DNA of 64,000 nucleotides from Ricinus communis (GCF_019578655.1 NC_063260.1:29164888-29228887); one strand, 5' to 3'; positions 30,201 through 41,109 are shown, counted from the stretch's first letter. Numbers and translations are program-made. Notes: generated from the letters alone by a model not told the origin.

Positions 30201-33200
30201 TTAATTAGTATATTTATATTTCTTATTAGGAAGATAATTCATTGTGCTCATGGAATATTGAATCTAAAAGTGTAAATATATCTTGTAATATTTGTATTTA
30301 CAGAAAAAAATTTTCCCCTTTCCAGGCTAATAGATGTTTCAGAAATAAGACTGAAGTTGTCATTAGAGACAGCCCCAGCTCAGAGACCACATGGGGTCCT
30401 AGGTGTATGGAGTCCCGTTCTGTCTGCTGTTGGCAATGCATTTAAAATTCAGGTTGGTTCAGTTGCTTCAAATGGAAAGTAATTGCAAAGAAACCTAGAT
30501 CTTGTTTTAATGCTCTTGAGAAATTAGATCCTTGCCATGTATGATTCACCTTTTTGTGGTCTATGATTGTTACTAATGATGGCTGCTAAAATTCCCCACA
30601 TTAGATACTGAAGCACCACTAACTGTGGCATGGCTTACCCTGATGTGGGGTAAATGCTTTGCGGATTAAGTGGAGGAAAAAATAAAAACTTTTTAGAATT
30701 TCAGGTCCATCTTTTGAAGCAATTGAAAAAGAAAATGTTAATGACATCGGATCCAGCCTTCAAATCTTAATTATTTTGTTGAAAATCATATGTATAGTAT
30801 ATCACCTTCTGTATGATAAATTCAAAATTATAATCCATAATTGTTGTCTCATTCAGAAAAATTCTCTTTCACCTTACCCACTAACAATAGTTCTGCGGAC
30901 CACATTGTCATTTCTGTCATCCCTTCGGACTAAGGCATATTACAAATGGTTTTTCTTTTTCTTCTTATTTATTGTGGTGGAGGGCAAAGGGAGGCATGTT
31001 TAGAATATTGTGATTCAGTGGTTTCTCATCAAATGTTTGCTACATTTTACCTCATATGGTATTAACAAAGACTGGTGATTTCAGAGTTGAGATGTAACAT
31101 TTTGGAACCTCTGATTTAGGTTCATCTGAGGAGGGTGATGCACGCAGACAGATTCATGCGAAAGAGCTCCATCGTCCCTGCCATTGGAAACCGAATTTGG
31201 AGAGATCTGATCCATAATCCTTTGCATCTATTGTTCTCAGTAGATGTACTTGGAATGACAAGTTCAACACTGGCTTCTCTTAGTAAAGGGTTTGCTGAAC
31301 TTTCAACTGATGGACAGTTTCTGCAATTACGCTCTAAGCAGGTAATTTCTTAAATTTCTTTCTTCAGTAGTGTCATTTGTGCAATCTAGAGTGAACAAAA
31401 TTTTGACATGAGAATAGGTGCGATCAAGGAGAATCACTGGAGTAGGCGATGGAATTATTCAAGGAACAGAAGCTTTGGCACAGGGTGTTGCCTTTGGGTT
31501 CTCTGGAGTTGTGACAAAGCCTGTGGAGAGTGCCAGACAAAATGGTCTCTTAGGCCTTGCTCATGGGCTTGGGCGTGCATTCTTAGGATTTATTGTACAA
31601 CCAGTTAGTGGGGCTTTAGATTTTTTCTCTTTAACGGTTGACGGGATTGGTGCAAGTTGTTCCAAATGCTTAGAGGTTCTCAATAACAAGTCATCCTCCC
31701 AGAGAATTAGAAACCCTCGGGCTATTCATGCTGATTGTATACTCAGGGAATATTCTGAGAGAGAAGCTGTTGGACAGGTATTGTTGCTATTGCTTCTGTA
31801 TTAGCTATAGATTATTGAATAGGTATTGTACGTGCAATCCATTCTAGGTAACAAAAATACAATTTTTTTTAGGAAGAAAACTGTCAATTATTTTTAGAAT
31901 ATGCCTTAATAACCAACAGTTAACTATGGCATTAATGGAAACTGTAAGATTTTGTTGGAAAATCTTGATTTCAAAATTTCCCGCTGTGAAACAAACTATT
32001 ACTACAAAAATAGGTGAATACAGCCAACTATTATTAATTATTTCATCTTTGGACCAAAAACAGGCGAATGATGGAATATCACAATCAGAAATTGTTTCTA
32101 GTAAACATTTTGCAGTCAATATGAACAAAATTAGGTTGTAAGCACATTTCCTCTTGTTATATGTCTGATTTTTTCTTCTGTTTGTTTCCAGATGACACTT
32201 TATCTTGCAGAAGCAAGTCGACGTTTTGGCTGCACCGAGATATTTAAAGAGCCCTCAAAATTTGCATGCTCTGATAATTTTGAAGAATTTTTTGTTGTGC
32301 CTTATCAAAGGACTGTGTTAATAAGCAACAAACGGGTCATGCTGCTGCAGGTTAAATAAAAACTACATGACCTTTCACTCTTGATGTTTAGTCCTTCCTA
32401 AATATAATATCTGAGGCAAATGAATTCTTTTCTACGCTCTGCTTGTTTCTAGTGCCCGGACTTAGACAAGGTGGACAAGAAACCTTCTAAGATCATGTGG
32501 GATGTGCCATGGGAAGAGCTCATGGCCCTGGAGCTGGCAAAAGCAGGCTGCCGCCAACCTTCCCACTTACTTCTCCATCTCAAGAATTTTAAAAGATCAG
32601 AAAATTTTATTCGGGTGATAAAATGCAATGTTGCGGAAGAGTCAGAGGACAGCGAACCTCTAGCAGTTAGGATATGTTTTGTGGTTCGTAGGGTGTGGAA
32701 AGAGTACCAGTCTGATATGAAAAGCATAATGCTAAAGGTTGTTATTGGATGTAAATCTGTGATATTTTTAGACAGAAATATGTATTTCAATGGAATTGAA
32801 TCTGAGTTGAGTTGGTTGAGTATATAATTCTGATGGGTTTCTCCATTTTTACTTGCTTAGGTTCCTTCAAGTCAGAGACATGTCTACTTTTCTTCAAGTG
32901 AAGCTGATGGGGGAGAACCACGTATTCCTAGTAAAGCAATTATCGAGTCAAGAGATCTCTCTTCATCAAGTAGTACATCAGCCGAAGAGAAATTCGTTAA
33001 ACATGGTATGAATTTTTTGAAGATTTGGAGCAGTGAACGAGAATCTAAAGGTCGATGCAAATTGTGCAAGAACCAGGTACCTTCCATATACTGAGCTATG
33101 GTCAATGTTATTTTATTTCTTTTGAACTGTGTAGCTTGTCATATGCATGCTAATGTGAGACATGGTTCTCTTTTCAGGTTGTGGAGGATGATAGCATATG

Positions 33201-33959
33201 TAGCATATGGAGACCCATTTGTCCAAACGGGTAATTGCTGATTGTAACACTACTGATTGTTGTGGAAGCTTATCAATTTAGTATCTAGCGACATCTTTTT
33301 CCTTTTCACCCATATAATGTTCTACTCAGCAGCTTATGCTCAATAAGCTACCAATACTGAAGTTTATGTATATGTCTTTGTCCAGGTACATTTCCATTGG
33401 GGATATAGCTCATGTCGGTAGCCATCCTCCGAATGTTGCTGCTCTTTATCGTAAAATTGATGGGTTGTTTGCACTTCCAATGGGCTATGATTTGGTAAGA
33501 AACCTTCAGTTTTTTTTATTTATAGAAACCGTAAGATCTCACTTTATTCAGGCTTGATTGCAAATATTTGCAATGACACAATATGGAGCATAAAATTTTG
33601 GAGTTATGCAGGTATGGAGGAATTGCTCGGATGACTACAAAGCTCCAGTGTCAATTTGGCATCCAAGGGCTCCTGAGGGATTCGTGTCTCCTGGATGTGT
33701 AGCTGTGGCTGGTTTCGAGGAGCCAGAACCCAGCTTAGTACGGTGTGTAGCAGAATCACAGGTGGAGCAAACAGAATTCGAAGAGCAAAAGATTTGGTCA
33801 GCGCCAGATTCGTACCCGTGGGCTTGTCATATTTATCAAGTGAAAAGTGATGCTCTTCACTTTGCTGCTCTAAGGCAAGTGAAAGAAGAATCTAACTGGA
33901 AGCCGGTGAGGGTTCTTGATGATTCTCAGCCCCTGTTACAGTCCATGGAAGCTCAATAG
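39..33959 (+). CDS. VPS13: VPS13-family bridge-like lipid transfer protein (5' partial)
   Basis: This gene encodes a giant protein expected to move phospholipids between membranes at contact sites. Exons read from splice sites and frame: 39-137, 938-1102, 1193-1267, 1349-1795, 1881-2228, 2336-2467, 2790-2903, 2981-3165, 3246-3354, 3628-3771, 3889-4179, 5315-5962, 6051-6242, 7962-8065, 9589-9878, 9979-10063, 10155-10487, 10899-11258, 11346-11835, 12940-13103, 13899-14061, 14168-14437, 14601-14795, 15990-16032, 16347-16471, 16572-17045, 17910-18680, 18800-18873, 18975-19326, 19446-19544, 19618-19770, 22581-22762, 22840-23355, 24202-24379, 24469-24605, 30326-30452, 31120-31341, 31418-31777, 32192-32350, 32453-32737, 32861-33076, 33178-33230, 33386-33494, 33612-33959. 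They sum to 3462 codons including the TAG stop, in frame throughout. Family members are about 4100-4200 aa, so roughly 700 N-terminal residues including the chorein domain lie upstream. Domains seen are Vps62-type WRP/APxGF repeats, C2, a DysF-like segment, the VPS13 adaptor region and the VPS13 C-terminal region. It most resembles Arabidopsis VPS13M-type proteins (At4g17140/At1g48090), not SHRUBBY. Family assignment is firm; the exact orthologue is inferred from neighbours. Confidence 0.93.
7653..7726. repeat. 32-bp tandem repeat in a VPS13 intron
   Basis: Between exons 6051-6242 and 7962-8065 a unit of 32 bp beginning gacaatgaagtttggctagc is repeated with a constant 32-bp step, the first two copies near identical and a third partial. 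It is noncoding. Confidence 0.85.
9167..9228. repeat. (AT)n microsatellite
   Basis: 62 bp of uninterrupted AT dinucleotide inside VPS13 intron 8066-9588. Confidence 0.97.
9979..11835 (+). other. Vps62-type repeat block of the VPS13 protein
   Basis: Four exons encode about residues 1115-1537 of the visible protein. Repeated short motifs of the kind [31 protein letters not shown] and [16 protein letters not shown] occur, each a W-x-P-x-AP-x-G-[FY] core. These are characteristic of the plant Vps62/DUF946 domain embedded in VPS13M proteins. The same motif returns at the C terminus ([16 protein letters not shown] and [16 protein letters not shown], exons 33178-33959). The motifs are read directly from the sequence; their role, probably protein-protein or membrane recognition, is not known to me. 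Confidence 0.75.
14399..16471 (+). other. C2 domain segment of the VPS13 protein
   Basis: The end of exon 14168-14437 with exons 14601-14795, 15990-16032 and 16347-16471 encodes about residues 1727-1857. It has a C2-like layout: an opening VTVIIVDAQ strand, a central W-N-E-x-F-x-F strand ([13 protein letters not shown]) and a [12 protein letters not shown] strand. C2 domains bind membranes, often with calcium. The calcium-coordinating aspartates are only partly recognisable, so calcium dependence cannot be claimed. One exon here is only 43 bp (15990-16032), yet it keeps the frame and joins the two strands sensibly. Confidence 0.6.
15215..15260. repeat. (AAT)n microsatellite
   Basis: About 46 bp of aat trinucleotide repeat inside VPS13 intron 14796-15989. 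Confidence 0.95.
17910..18680 (+). other. DysF-like segment of the VPS13 protein
   Basis: The single 771-bp exon encodes about residues 2016-2272. Near its start it contains [11 protein letters not shown], and about 40 residues later [10 protein letters not shown]. This pairing of a G-W-E-[WY] motif with a basic R-R-W-x-R motif is typical of DysF (dysferlin/peroxin) repeats found in plant VPS13 proteins. The rest of the exon is a beta-rich stretch leading into the adaptor-binding region. Role inferred only. Confidence 0.55.
18752..18780. repeat. Interrupted (AT)n microsatellite
   Basis: AT dinucleotides with one G interruption in the short intron 18681-18799, 20 bp before the acceptor. Confidence 0.85.
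18800..23355 (+). other. VPS13 adaptor-binding (VAB/SHR-BD) region
   Basis: Exons 18800-18873, 18975-19326, 19446-19544, 19618-19770, 22581-22762 and 22840-23355 encode a beta-rich region. It contains [21 protein letters not shown], the family motif in which an aromatic APYW is followed by PL-x-YR, and a later [13 protein letters not shown] that echoes [13 protein letters not shown] in exon 14168-14437. Repeated units of this sort make up the VAB region, which in yeast and animal VPS13 binds adaptors that place the protein on a given organelle. The 2.8-kb intron 19771-22580 interrupts it. Confidence 0.6.
20950..21500 (-). repeat. Degenerate miniature LTR (TRIM-like) array in a VPS13 intron
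   Basis: Two diverged copies of a unit lie about 305 bp apart in intron 19771-22580 (about 20950-21195 and 21265-21500). Each has a ctttag-x-aat-x-x-gga stretch, then a ctctcc pyrimidine tract, about 110-130 bp later an accatatta junction and a gttaaggtggg/gtgaaggtgga stretch. Read on the minus strand, the accatatta junction resembles an LTR end followed by an initiator-Met tRNA primer site (TGGTAT-x-AGAG), and the pyrimidine tract reads as a purine tract before a TGTTAGAAAATTCC LTR start. That arrangement (LTR, short insert, LTR, short insert, LTR) suggests a tandem TRIM-like element. The copies are strongly diverged, so this is inference. Confidence 0.45.
24650..24654. repeat. Target-site duplication, left copy (CCAAG)
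   Basis: The five bases ccaag directly precede the left LTR and recur at 29565-29569 directly after the right LTR. This is the length expected from a Ty1-copia integrase. Confidence 0.9.
24655..24861 (-). repeat. Left LTR (3' LTR of the copia element)
   Basis: 207 bp starting tgtagaattttatagagaaa and ending acttatcaaca on the + strand. The same length and ends occur at 29358-29564. Differences include two compensating single-base indels and about a dozen substitutions. Confidence 0.93.
24862..24870 (-). other. Polypurine tract of the copia element
   Basis: Minus strand GAGGGAGAG lies directly before the TGTTGATAAG start of the 3' LTR. This is where plus-strand DNA synthesis would be primed. 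Confidence 0.8.
24998..29338 (-). pseudogene. Broken copia gag-pol
   Basis: Minus-strand fragments in order: gag start with [20 protein letters not shown] (29338-29033); gag middle (28901-28515); nucleocapsid/protease with the active-site motif [13 protein letters not shown] (28481-27990); GAG-pre-integrase H/C residues and the start of the integrase core with HSDVW (27811-27485); integrase end and linker (26766-26311); reverse transcriptase thumb and palm (26182-25535) with the YVDD catalytic box encoded at 25814-25825; RT end and RNase H with [12 protein letters not shown] and an SSAEAEF motif (25531-24998). Stops and frameshifts separate these pieces, for example close to 29040, 28920, 27480, 25930 and 25533, so no polyprotein can be made. 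A large part of the integrase core between 27480 and 26770 has no readable frame. Confidence 0.9.
29347..29357 (-). other. Primer-binding site of the copia element
   Basis: Minus strand TGGTATCAGAG abuts the end of the 5' LTR. It matches the standard initiator-Met tRNA primer site of plant copia elements. Confidence 0.93.
29358..29564 (-). repeat. Right LTR (5' LTR of the copia element)
   Basis: 207 bp with the same ends as 24655-24861, followed at 29565-29569 by the second ccaag target duplication. Confidence 0.93.
30326..31777 (+). other. VPS13 C-terminal region
   Basis: Three exons encode about residues 2837-3072 of the visible protein. The first has [18 protein letters not shown] and [10 protein letters not shown]; the second has [21 protein letters not shown]; the third is glycine-rich with [20 protein letters not shown], a [11 protein letters not shown] segment and [10 protein letters not shown]. 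The repeated G-[VF]-x-[GK] and [TQ]-x-P-V-x-[GS]-A pattern is the most conserved signature of VPS13 C termini and resembles the ATG2 C-terminal domain. The first exon lies immediately 3' of the intron carrying the retrotransposon, so correct removal of that intron is needed to make this part. Confidence 0.8.
32453..32737 (+). other. C-terminal PH-like segment of the VPS13 protein
   Basis: This exon follows [21 protein letters not shown] in exon 32192-32350. It encodes [20 protein letters not shown] and then a strand-rich stretch ending in [15 protein letters not shown]. The order (strand that sets up a response, ITNKR-like motif, W-[DE]-x-x-W-E-E-L) fits the PH-like domain near the end of VPS13 proteins, which binds membranes or partners. 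Assigned by pattern and position only. Confidence 0.55.
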
Positions 33960-34102
33960 GAAAACCGCTGTATGTTTTTGTTGAAGTCGGATTTTGTAAG
34001 CAAGATCACATGATAGAGCAAGTAGGCCGAATAGACTTCGTACAAAATAGAATAGTATATTTATATACAGGATTTCCGTGTAATGCTTTCTTTGTAAAGC
34101 TC

Positions 34103-34124
34103 AATAAAAATCATTTGTAATAAA
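34103..34124 (+). terminator. VPS13 polyadenylation signals
   Basis: Two AATAAA hexamers (34103-34108 and 34119-34124) lie about 145 bp after the VPS13 stop, a normal distance for a plant 3' UTR. Confidence 0.65.
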
Positions 34125-35179
34125 CTTAATGATTGAATTCTGAACAAATATTAAAGAAAATAAGGCCAATAAACTTATTTATTCTATTGGGTTTTCTATT
34201 TTACTTTTATTTTTCTAGTAAAAATAAAAATAAATGTACAAGTGACCGAAAACTAAATAAAAATTTAAAAGATTTAATAAAGTAAAAATGCATCTTCTTT
34301 TAAAAGAATTTATAAGAATTATAGGCACATAATATAATTAAGATTGTTTTCATAAAAGTTTATAAGAATCAGAAGCACATAATTTGATTTAATTGGTTTT
34401 TATATGTATAAAAGTAACTTTGTAAGTTAAAAAGTAAGAAACTATTTTATGACAAAATTATAAAATATATAAAATAAAGAATTTATTTTGTAAAATAAAA
34501 TAAGGCTTAATTAATTGTATTTGTATTTGTTTTCCAAATTTAGCATGTGTTTTCTTTTCCAACACTAGCTATAAACTTAAAAGAGCAGTTTATTTTAATA
34601 AGATAAAAATTATAAAATTATAAATTGAATGATTTTATATTATTAGATTTTAATAAAATATATAAATATATAAAAATGATTTCGTAATTAATTTTTAAAT
34701 AAGAATATATATTTTATAATGAATCTATATATATTACGCATATATTTTTTATATTTAAAATATTTTATATATGATATGTAAATATTAATTTATATATATT
34801 ATAAACGATGTGATAATATAAATAATTTTTCACGTTCAATAAATTTAGTATAATTTTAAGATATCAAATGAAAAGATATATATTAGATTTAAATTTTTTT
34901 ACTAATCATTAATTTAAATATAATTATAAATATATATTAACTAAAATAATTTTAATTAGTTAATATTATTCAAATACTTTAAATAATAAATAGTTTAAAA
35001 TTTATAGAGTATTAGCATAAATAATCATAATTTAACTCGATTAATAATAATAATATAATAATAATAATTACATTATTTGATTTGACTTGATAAAAACATA
35101 CAATAAATATATCATATAGAAATTATATTATAATTCTTTTCATTTTGAATAAATAAAAATAAAAATTTAGAATGAATGT

Positions 35180-36200
35180 GAATACGTGTTTATATATACA
35201 AAGTTTTTATAAGCATTAAGAATAATATAAAAAAATTCATTTATCTTGTAAAAGACAACTTCAAATAAGAAATATATAATTCACAGTGTAAGTATTTTTT
35301 TTATTACTATTGGAGTATTTAATAATAAAATAAATTAAAATAAATTAAAAAATGATAGTTATTAATTGATAATTAATAAAAATATTTAATTTATTTATCT
35401 AATATTTATAGTAATAGACTAAATTTATCAAAATACAATAAAATTCATAAAAAGATTAAGTAGAAAATATAATAAGAAAAAAAAAAGACTTTTATGAGTA
35501 TTAAAGAAATATATATAAAAAAAAACTATTCATCTTTTACAAGAAAAAATATTCCAAATAACGTAAATATCTTTTCCATTATTTTTGACGTATTTAATAA
35601 TAAAATAAATCAAAATAGACTATTAAGATAATTCTTATTAAATGATAGTTAATGAAGAGTTATGTAGTCTTTTTTATTTAGATATTCTTAATAATAGATT
35701 AATTCACTAAAATATAAAAAAATTTATAAAAAAATTGTCAAGAAGAAAGAGAAAAGCAAGTTAAAAATCTTGCTTTCATTTATTTTAATAATAGAATAAT
35801 CCACCAAAATACAAGAAAATTCATAGAAATTTGTAAAAAAAAAAAGAGAGAAGCCAGTTAAAAATCATAAAATATATAGTATGATTTTAAATATTTATAG
35901 TAATAGACTAAATTCATTAAAGTACAAAAAAAATTTATAAAAAAATTAAGTCGAAAACATAATAAGAAAAAAAAAAGACTTTTATGAGTATTAATAAAAA
36001 TATATATAAAAGATTATTTATTTTTCTAAAAATATTCTAAATAAAAAGTTGTATAATCAATAATGTAAATATTTTTTATATTATTGAAATTTTTAATAAT
36101 AAAATAAATTAAAATATATTATTAAGATGATGGTTATTAAATGATAATTAATGAAAAGTTATGTAATCTTTTTATTTTTAAAATCCTTAGTAATAAATTA
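35180..36200. repeat. Head-to-tail AT-rich repeat array
   Basis: Two modules alternate. Module X contains tatttaataataaaataaat and then a ttattaa-atgata stretch; it appears near 35300-35395, 35578-35680 and 36080-36180. Module Y contains agtaatagactaaat, then aataagaaaaaaaaaagact and cttttatgagtatta; it appears near 35400-35570 and 35890-36075, with partial copies near 35190-35290, 35685-35760 and 35785-35870. The two full Y copies sit about 490 bp apart and match closely, so this is not just composition. No coding potential. Confidence 0.75.
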
Positions 36201-36225
36201 GTTCACGAGAAAGAAAAACAAGTTC

Positions 36226-36258
<33 letters not shown>

Positions 36259-36260
36259 TA
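36226..36260. repeat. (AT)n microsatellite
   Basis: About 35 bp of AT dinucleotide with one C interruption, at the edge of the AT-rich array. Confidence 0.93.
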
Positions 36261-36956
36261 TTAACGATGTTGATTGCAATTATTAATTAAGATTTACTAA
36301 CAATGATACAATTTCAATGATTCAAAGACAGATTGGATCTAATTGCTAATTTATTAATAGACACTTTAGAAAAAAAAAATCTCTTATTATTTTTGTTCAG
36401 AATTTGAAAATTTAAAATTTAAAATGCTTTAATTATTGTAACAAATAATTAGAAAAAATAAATGAATAAGAGATTAGATTATTAGATTTTTTTTTTTGAA
36501 TTTCTGATAAAAATGAGTAAAACCCTAGAACATAACATATATGGTTAGATTATTTATTTGGACAATACCACTTTTAGCCATAAACTGATTTTTTTTATTA
36601 TTATATTGAAATTATAGGAGCATTAGTAAATTTTGGTCGTTGAAACTAATATCAAAATATATTATAAAAAATGAAAGGATTAAAAATTAGTGTTAGATGT
36701 GAAAACAAGTTCAAATTACAAGTCTTATTTCGCAATTAAGCCTTTGTCTGTGAGATCGGATATGTCGACATGGCAAATATAAACTGTCGGCAATAACTCA
36801 AATAATTACAGAGATTGCCATTACCCGCCATCTTCTCTGCGTTCTTTCACTTTTAATTCACGCAACTACTCACTCAACCAACACTCTCTCTCCTTTCACT
36901 TTATTAAAACAAAAACAAAAAGTCAAATATTATCCAATTCTCTCAGAACTACGGAG

Positions 36957-39900
36957 ATGGACGGCCTGATCAAGGGCTTAATGGACGTGGCTCTTGGCGG
37001 CCACGACGACAAAGACGATGATGCTTCCAACTCACAATCTCGAGATGAACGGTCCAGATCCAGCTGGGCTCAAGTCAGTATCTGCCTCGGATCACACTCC
37101 TCTTTTCGATGATTTCATCAGTTTGCTTCCATTTTCTTTATTTTTTGCTGGAATGAGCAGGTGGTATCCGGGGATCAGGATAACGATGATCTAGTGCGGC
37201 TTGGTTCTCGTCCCACAAATCGGTGGGAAAATCAGGTGTTCTTTTTTCTTGGCTTTAATTTGGAGTTAGGTAATTGGGTTGCATCCTAATTATTCAAATG
37301 GTGCTTTCTTTTTTCTAAACAAAATTTAAGTAACAGAGTGATGGAATCCAAGAGGAATGGAATTTAAAACCTTCAAGGCGATCCACGAAGGTTTCTTCTC
37401 TATAATTTATTTGCTATTCTATTTTACTTTTAACTCTGCTTTGAGCCTTGTTGTTCTATTATTTGAATCTCACAGCTACACTAGTTGTGAAGATGAATGT
37501 CGACATAGTTTCCTCAAAAGAAAAAAGAACAAAGAAAAAGAATATTGAGATAGTTATCCTTTACTAGAATATCGTTACGCTGCTTGGTGATGTAATTAAA
37601 TAGAAAGAAAAATCATGTGCTAGATATCAATTCAAACCATGTAATCAACCGCCAAAACTCAGCCTTGTTTGAAATAAATCACATGCTAGAATTCATTTCA
37701 ATTCAATTTTTGCAGAATTATGTTATTTGTGGAATGATTTCACTTCCTTTAAAGTGCCTTTTTGTTTTTTTATATTTTCTTTTCAAGTTCAAGGAGTTGA
37801 ATTATAGCAACTATGACACTTATCAAGAACATGAGAATTGACTATATGGAAGTCAATTGAAACGGATACTTGCATTTTTAGACTTTTGAAACACCATGCA
37901 AGTGAATGCAATCAAATAAGATTGGATAAGGACATTTGCATTTTTCTTCCCTCCTTGTTTTTCTGAGACTTCTTTTTTGTTATTTATATTTAGATGGATC
38001 AATAGCTTTTCATTTCTCACGGTAATAGTATGACCACATAAACTGTTGAAGTATGCATGTGCGGGACATTTATGGTTGTAGACGAGTTATGCCTTAAAAA
38101 TAAAAGTCGATTCACTTCCAATATCAAATGCTAGGAAGTTCATGAAGGCTATGAAAGAAATGAAGGTCATGAGCAACATGATTATGACCCAAACCAGTGC
38201 GTTAGAAAGGTTAGTTACTGGAGGTTCTGTAATATTTCTGTTTACTCTTTCTCATGAGGTTCATTGGCCTATTTTGAAGTATTGTTCCTTGTTTTTCATA
38301 TTTTCATCAAGGATGAAGGGGAAAATAGTAATGATGGTTGGGAGACTGTTGGCAAAAAGCATCGCAAGCGGCCACATAAGGTATATGACCATCTTGCTCC
38401 TTGCCTAAATGATATAATTTCATGTGATTTTTAAGGTTTCGAATCATATGACTACAACAATTATCTCTATCTGAAACTGTCCAGCTTCTCGAAAGGGAGG
38501 GTCAGTTTTTCCTCTGTAAATGTGCTTGTTGGGTTGATAAGAATCAAAAGGTTCTGAGATATATGTGCACTTAATACTAATGATTTTAAGATATCATATT
38601 GATAGATTCAAAAGGAACAATGGCATGGATACAAAAGACCTCCTAGTGAACAAGAATACTCAGATGACGTTGAAGATGGTATAGATTTAGTACCATCACA
38701 AGAGGAGCTTTCTGACTTGTCCCAAGCTTGCAACAGGCTCTGGCAACTTGACATAAACCGGCTGGTGCCTGGCAAGGACTATCAGATTGATTGTGGTGAT
38801 GGCAAGAAAGTCTATGAAAAGGAAGATATGGCACAAGGAAGCCTATTTAGCTGGCTAAATGAAGAAATTTTTAGGAAGCCTACTTTTTCTCGCTTTTGTT
38901 CTCTGCTTGATAATTATAACCCAAACGAAGGATGCAAAGAAGTTATCACTTCTGAAGAAAGGCAAGAGCAAGCTGCTTTTATAGAAGAAATCAGCAGAAC
39001 TGCACCAATTAAATATCTTCATAAATATCTTGCTTCCAGAGCCATTGTGTCCGACAATTATCAGGATTTTAAAAGAACATTGACAAGTCTCTGGTTTGAT
39101 CTATATGGTCGAGGTGGTACTTCTGGTTCCTCTTCTGCTTTTGAACATGTCTTTGTTGGGGAAATTAAGAAACGTGGGGAACAAGAAGTTTCTGGCTTCC
39201 ACAATTGGCTCCAGGTGTGTCTTCCTAGATTACGGATATGCTTTATTTCTAGTTTACTTTCACTTTTGGTTCTTCTGATCCAAGATGGCCTATGTGGTCC
39301 ATTTCTGACAACTCTTTATAGTTAATGGTTATAAACACTTTTTTATTAACCAGTCACTTCAATCTTATAAAATTCTTCATGGAAATATAAGTGAACTCAT
39401 TATTAGTTAATGATTATTCCTTTGACATTTAAATTCAGGGAAGAACAGACAGTTTGTGATGTAAAGTACAGCATGCATCATATAACTTAACTGTGAAAGA
39501 AATGATGAGGCCACATATGATGCAGTATATTAATCTACTATAGCTATTATTGTTAGAGTTCCTTAGGCATGCTTTTCCCATATCCTCCTTAAACTTGTTG
39601 ATTGTCAGTACTTTTTCCTGAAATCAACTGATCTAGAATTTTCTGCAAATATCAGTAGTTCATATCTTTGTGAATTTGAAACTATTTTGGTGATTGTTAA
39701 GCAATATACATTCATCTTATACTTTCCATTTTACTTGCTCAGTTTTACCTTGAAGAAGCAAAAGGGACAGTTGATTACCAAGGTTATATTTTCCCCCGGC
39801 GACATGGGCAGACAGTAAGTGGCTTTTGATTCATAATTTTTCCCATTAAAATAGAATAACTGGACTTCAATTTCAAAGGACAAAATCTCCTTTGCAGCAA

Positions 39901-40970
39901 TAATGCCCTTCGGTGATAAGAAGTCATATCCATTGCATCACGGTTTTATTTGTCCTTTTCCAATAATTAAAGAATAAATGATGCTTTGCTTCAAGGATGT
40001 ATCATCTCATCGACAATTGATAAAATCTCACTTTTGGCCATGCTATTTAGTAGTAATGACAGTACATTTTTTAGTTAAAAAAAAGTAGGAAGGAAGAAAG
40101 ATTGCTGATGCTGATTTGACTAGTTCGAGTTCTAGTTAAACTGAATTTCAAGAGATAAAAAATAATGCATTAGATACTGAAGTTCAAGGTGTGGTTTTGG
40201 GCCCAAAGGTGCAGGTGTGCTCAATAAGAGAGTATTTGGTGTTGGACCGAGTATTAACTTGTTTGGGCCAGTATCTCTTGTATGCTATTGTCCCTGAGAA
40301 TCTCTCAAAGAAAAAAGGTAGAGAGCAGTAATAGTTTTCTGGAAAAGATTAAGCTAAATATTTGGAAGATGTTGTTGAACGACCTTACAGCTTTTCTCTG
40401 GAATACTAAAATGGTCTATCACAAGCATTGGTTATTTATTCTTCGGTTAAAAAGAAAATAATGGCCATGACTGTTTGAGATGTTATTTTAATAAAATAGG
40501 TTCACTTAAGACCTTGTGTTACTTGCACAGGATTTTTCCAGGACAAAAATTAAGATATCTATGAATATATTTGCTTTTCAGTATTGCTGATGATGAATAC
40601 CCTAATTCCATCACCAACATATGCGAATTCATACTTTATGTGGGTATTTAAAGACCCAGATGTAAAGATTGAGTGTTTATTCCTTATTTAATTGCTTTTA
40701 CACCCTAATCTTACCTTGATCATTTCTGTTTTGCAGCCCGACTCTGAAACCCAGTTGCTTACTGTTCAGTTTGAATGGAATGGAATTCTCAAATCTGTAT
40801 CAAGCATTTTAGTTGGCGTGAGCCCAGAGTTTGAAGTTGCACTATACACCCTCTGTTTCTATATGGGCGGAGAGGACAACCATGTGGAGCTAGGTCCATA
40901 CCCTGTTAACATCAAGTGCTACCGTCTTCGAGATTGCATTGGGTCTGTGTTCCCTATAGCAGAGTGTTGA
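36957..40970 (+). CDS. EndoU (XendoU-like) poly(U)-specific endoribonuclease
   Basis: EndoU enzymes cut RNA at uridines and leave 2',3'-cyclic phosphates. Eight exons join in frame: 36957-37073, 37161-37235, 37337-37390, 38135-38209, 38312-38380, 38606-39214, 39743-39814, 40737-40970, giving 434 aa with a TGA stop. Residues 1-130 are a hydrophilic, acidic and basic N-terminal part (MDGLIKGLMDVALGGHDD, later DGWETVGKKHRKR) without a signal peptide, which suggests a nuclear or cytosolic enzyme. Residues about 165-434 form the EndoU domain. The catalytic set is visible: His311 in FEHVFVGE, His329 in SGFHNWLQFY and Lys376 in WNGILKSVSS, followed by GVSPEFEVALYTLCF. It corresponds to Arabidopsis At4g17100. 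The AATAAA at 41110 is a likely polyA signal. Family certain; substrate in plants not known to me. Confidence 0.93.
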
Positions 40971-41109
40971 GTTTTACATTTTTTTTTTTTAGCAGCTTTC
41001 TTGATAGATATGGAAGACTGCAAATGTTCTTGAGAACTTATAGCAAATTTATGATTTATATCCTCTTTATAAAAGTCAGCACTGGCTACTATGATGTAAT
41101 GAAACATAA

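Larger units (their letters stand above)
34125..36956. other. AT-rich intergenic spacer, VPS13 to EndoU
   Basis: I see no gene here. Most of it is A/T runs with very few G or C. It holds the repeat array at 35180-36200, an (AT)n tract at 36226-36260, and in its last 150 bp the EndoU leader with ctctctctcc. Confidence 0.8.

Noticed and set aside
30033..30275. Short + ORF between the copia element and the next VPS13 exon
   Set aside because: Intronic, no family motif, and the VPS13 frame joins from 24605 to 30326 without it.
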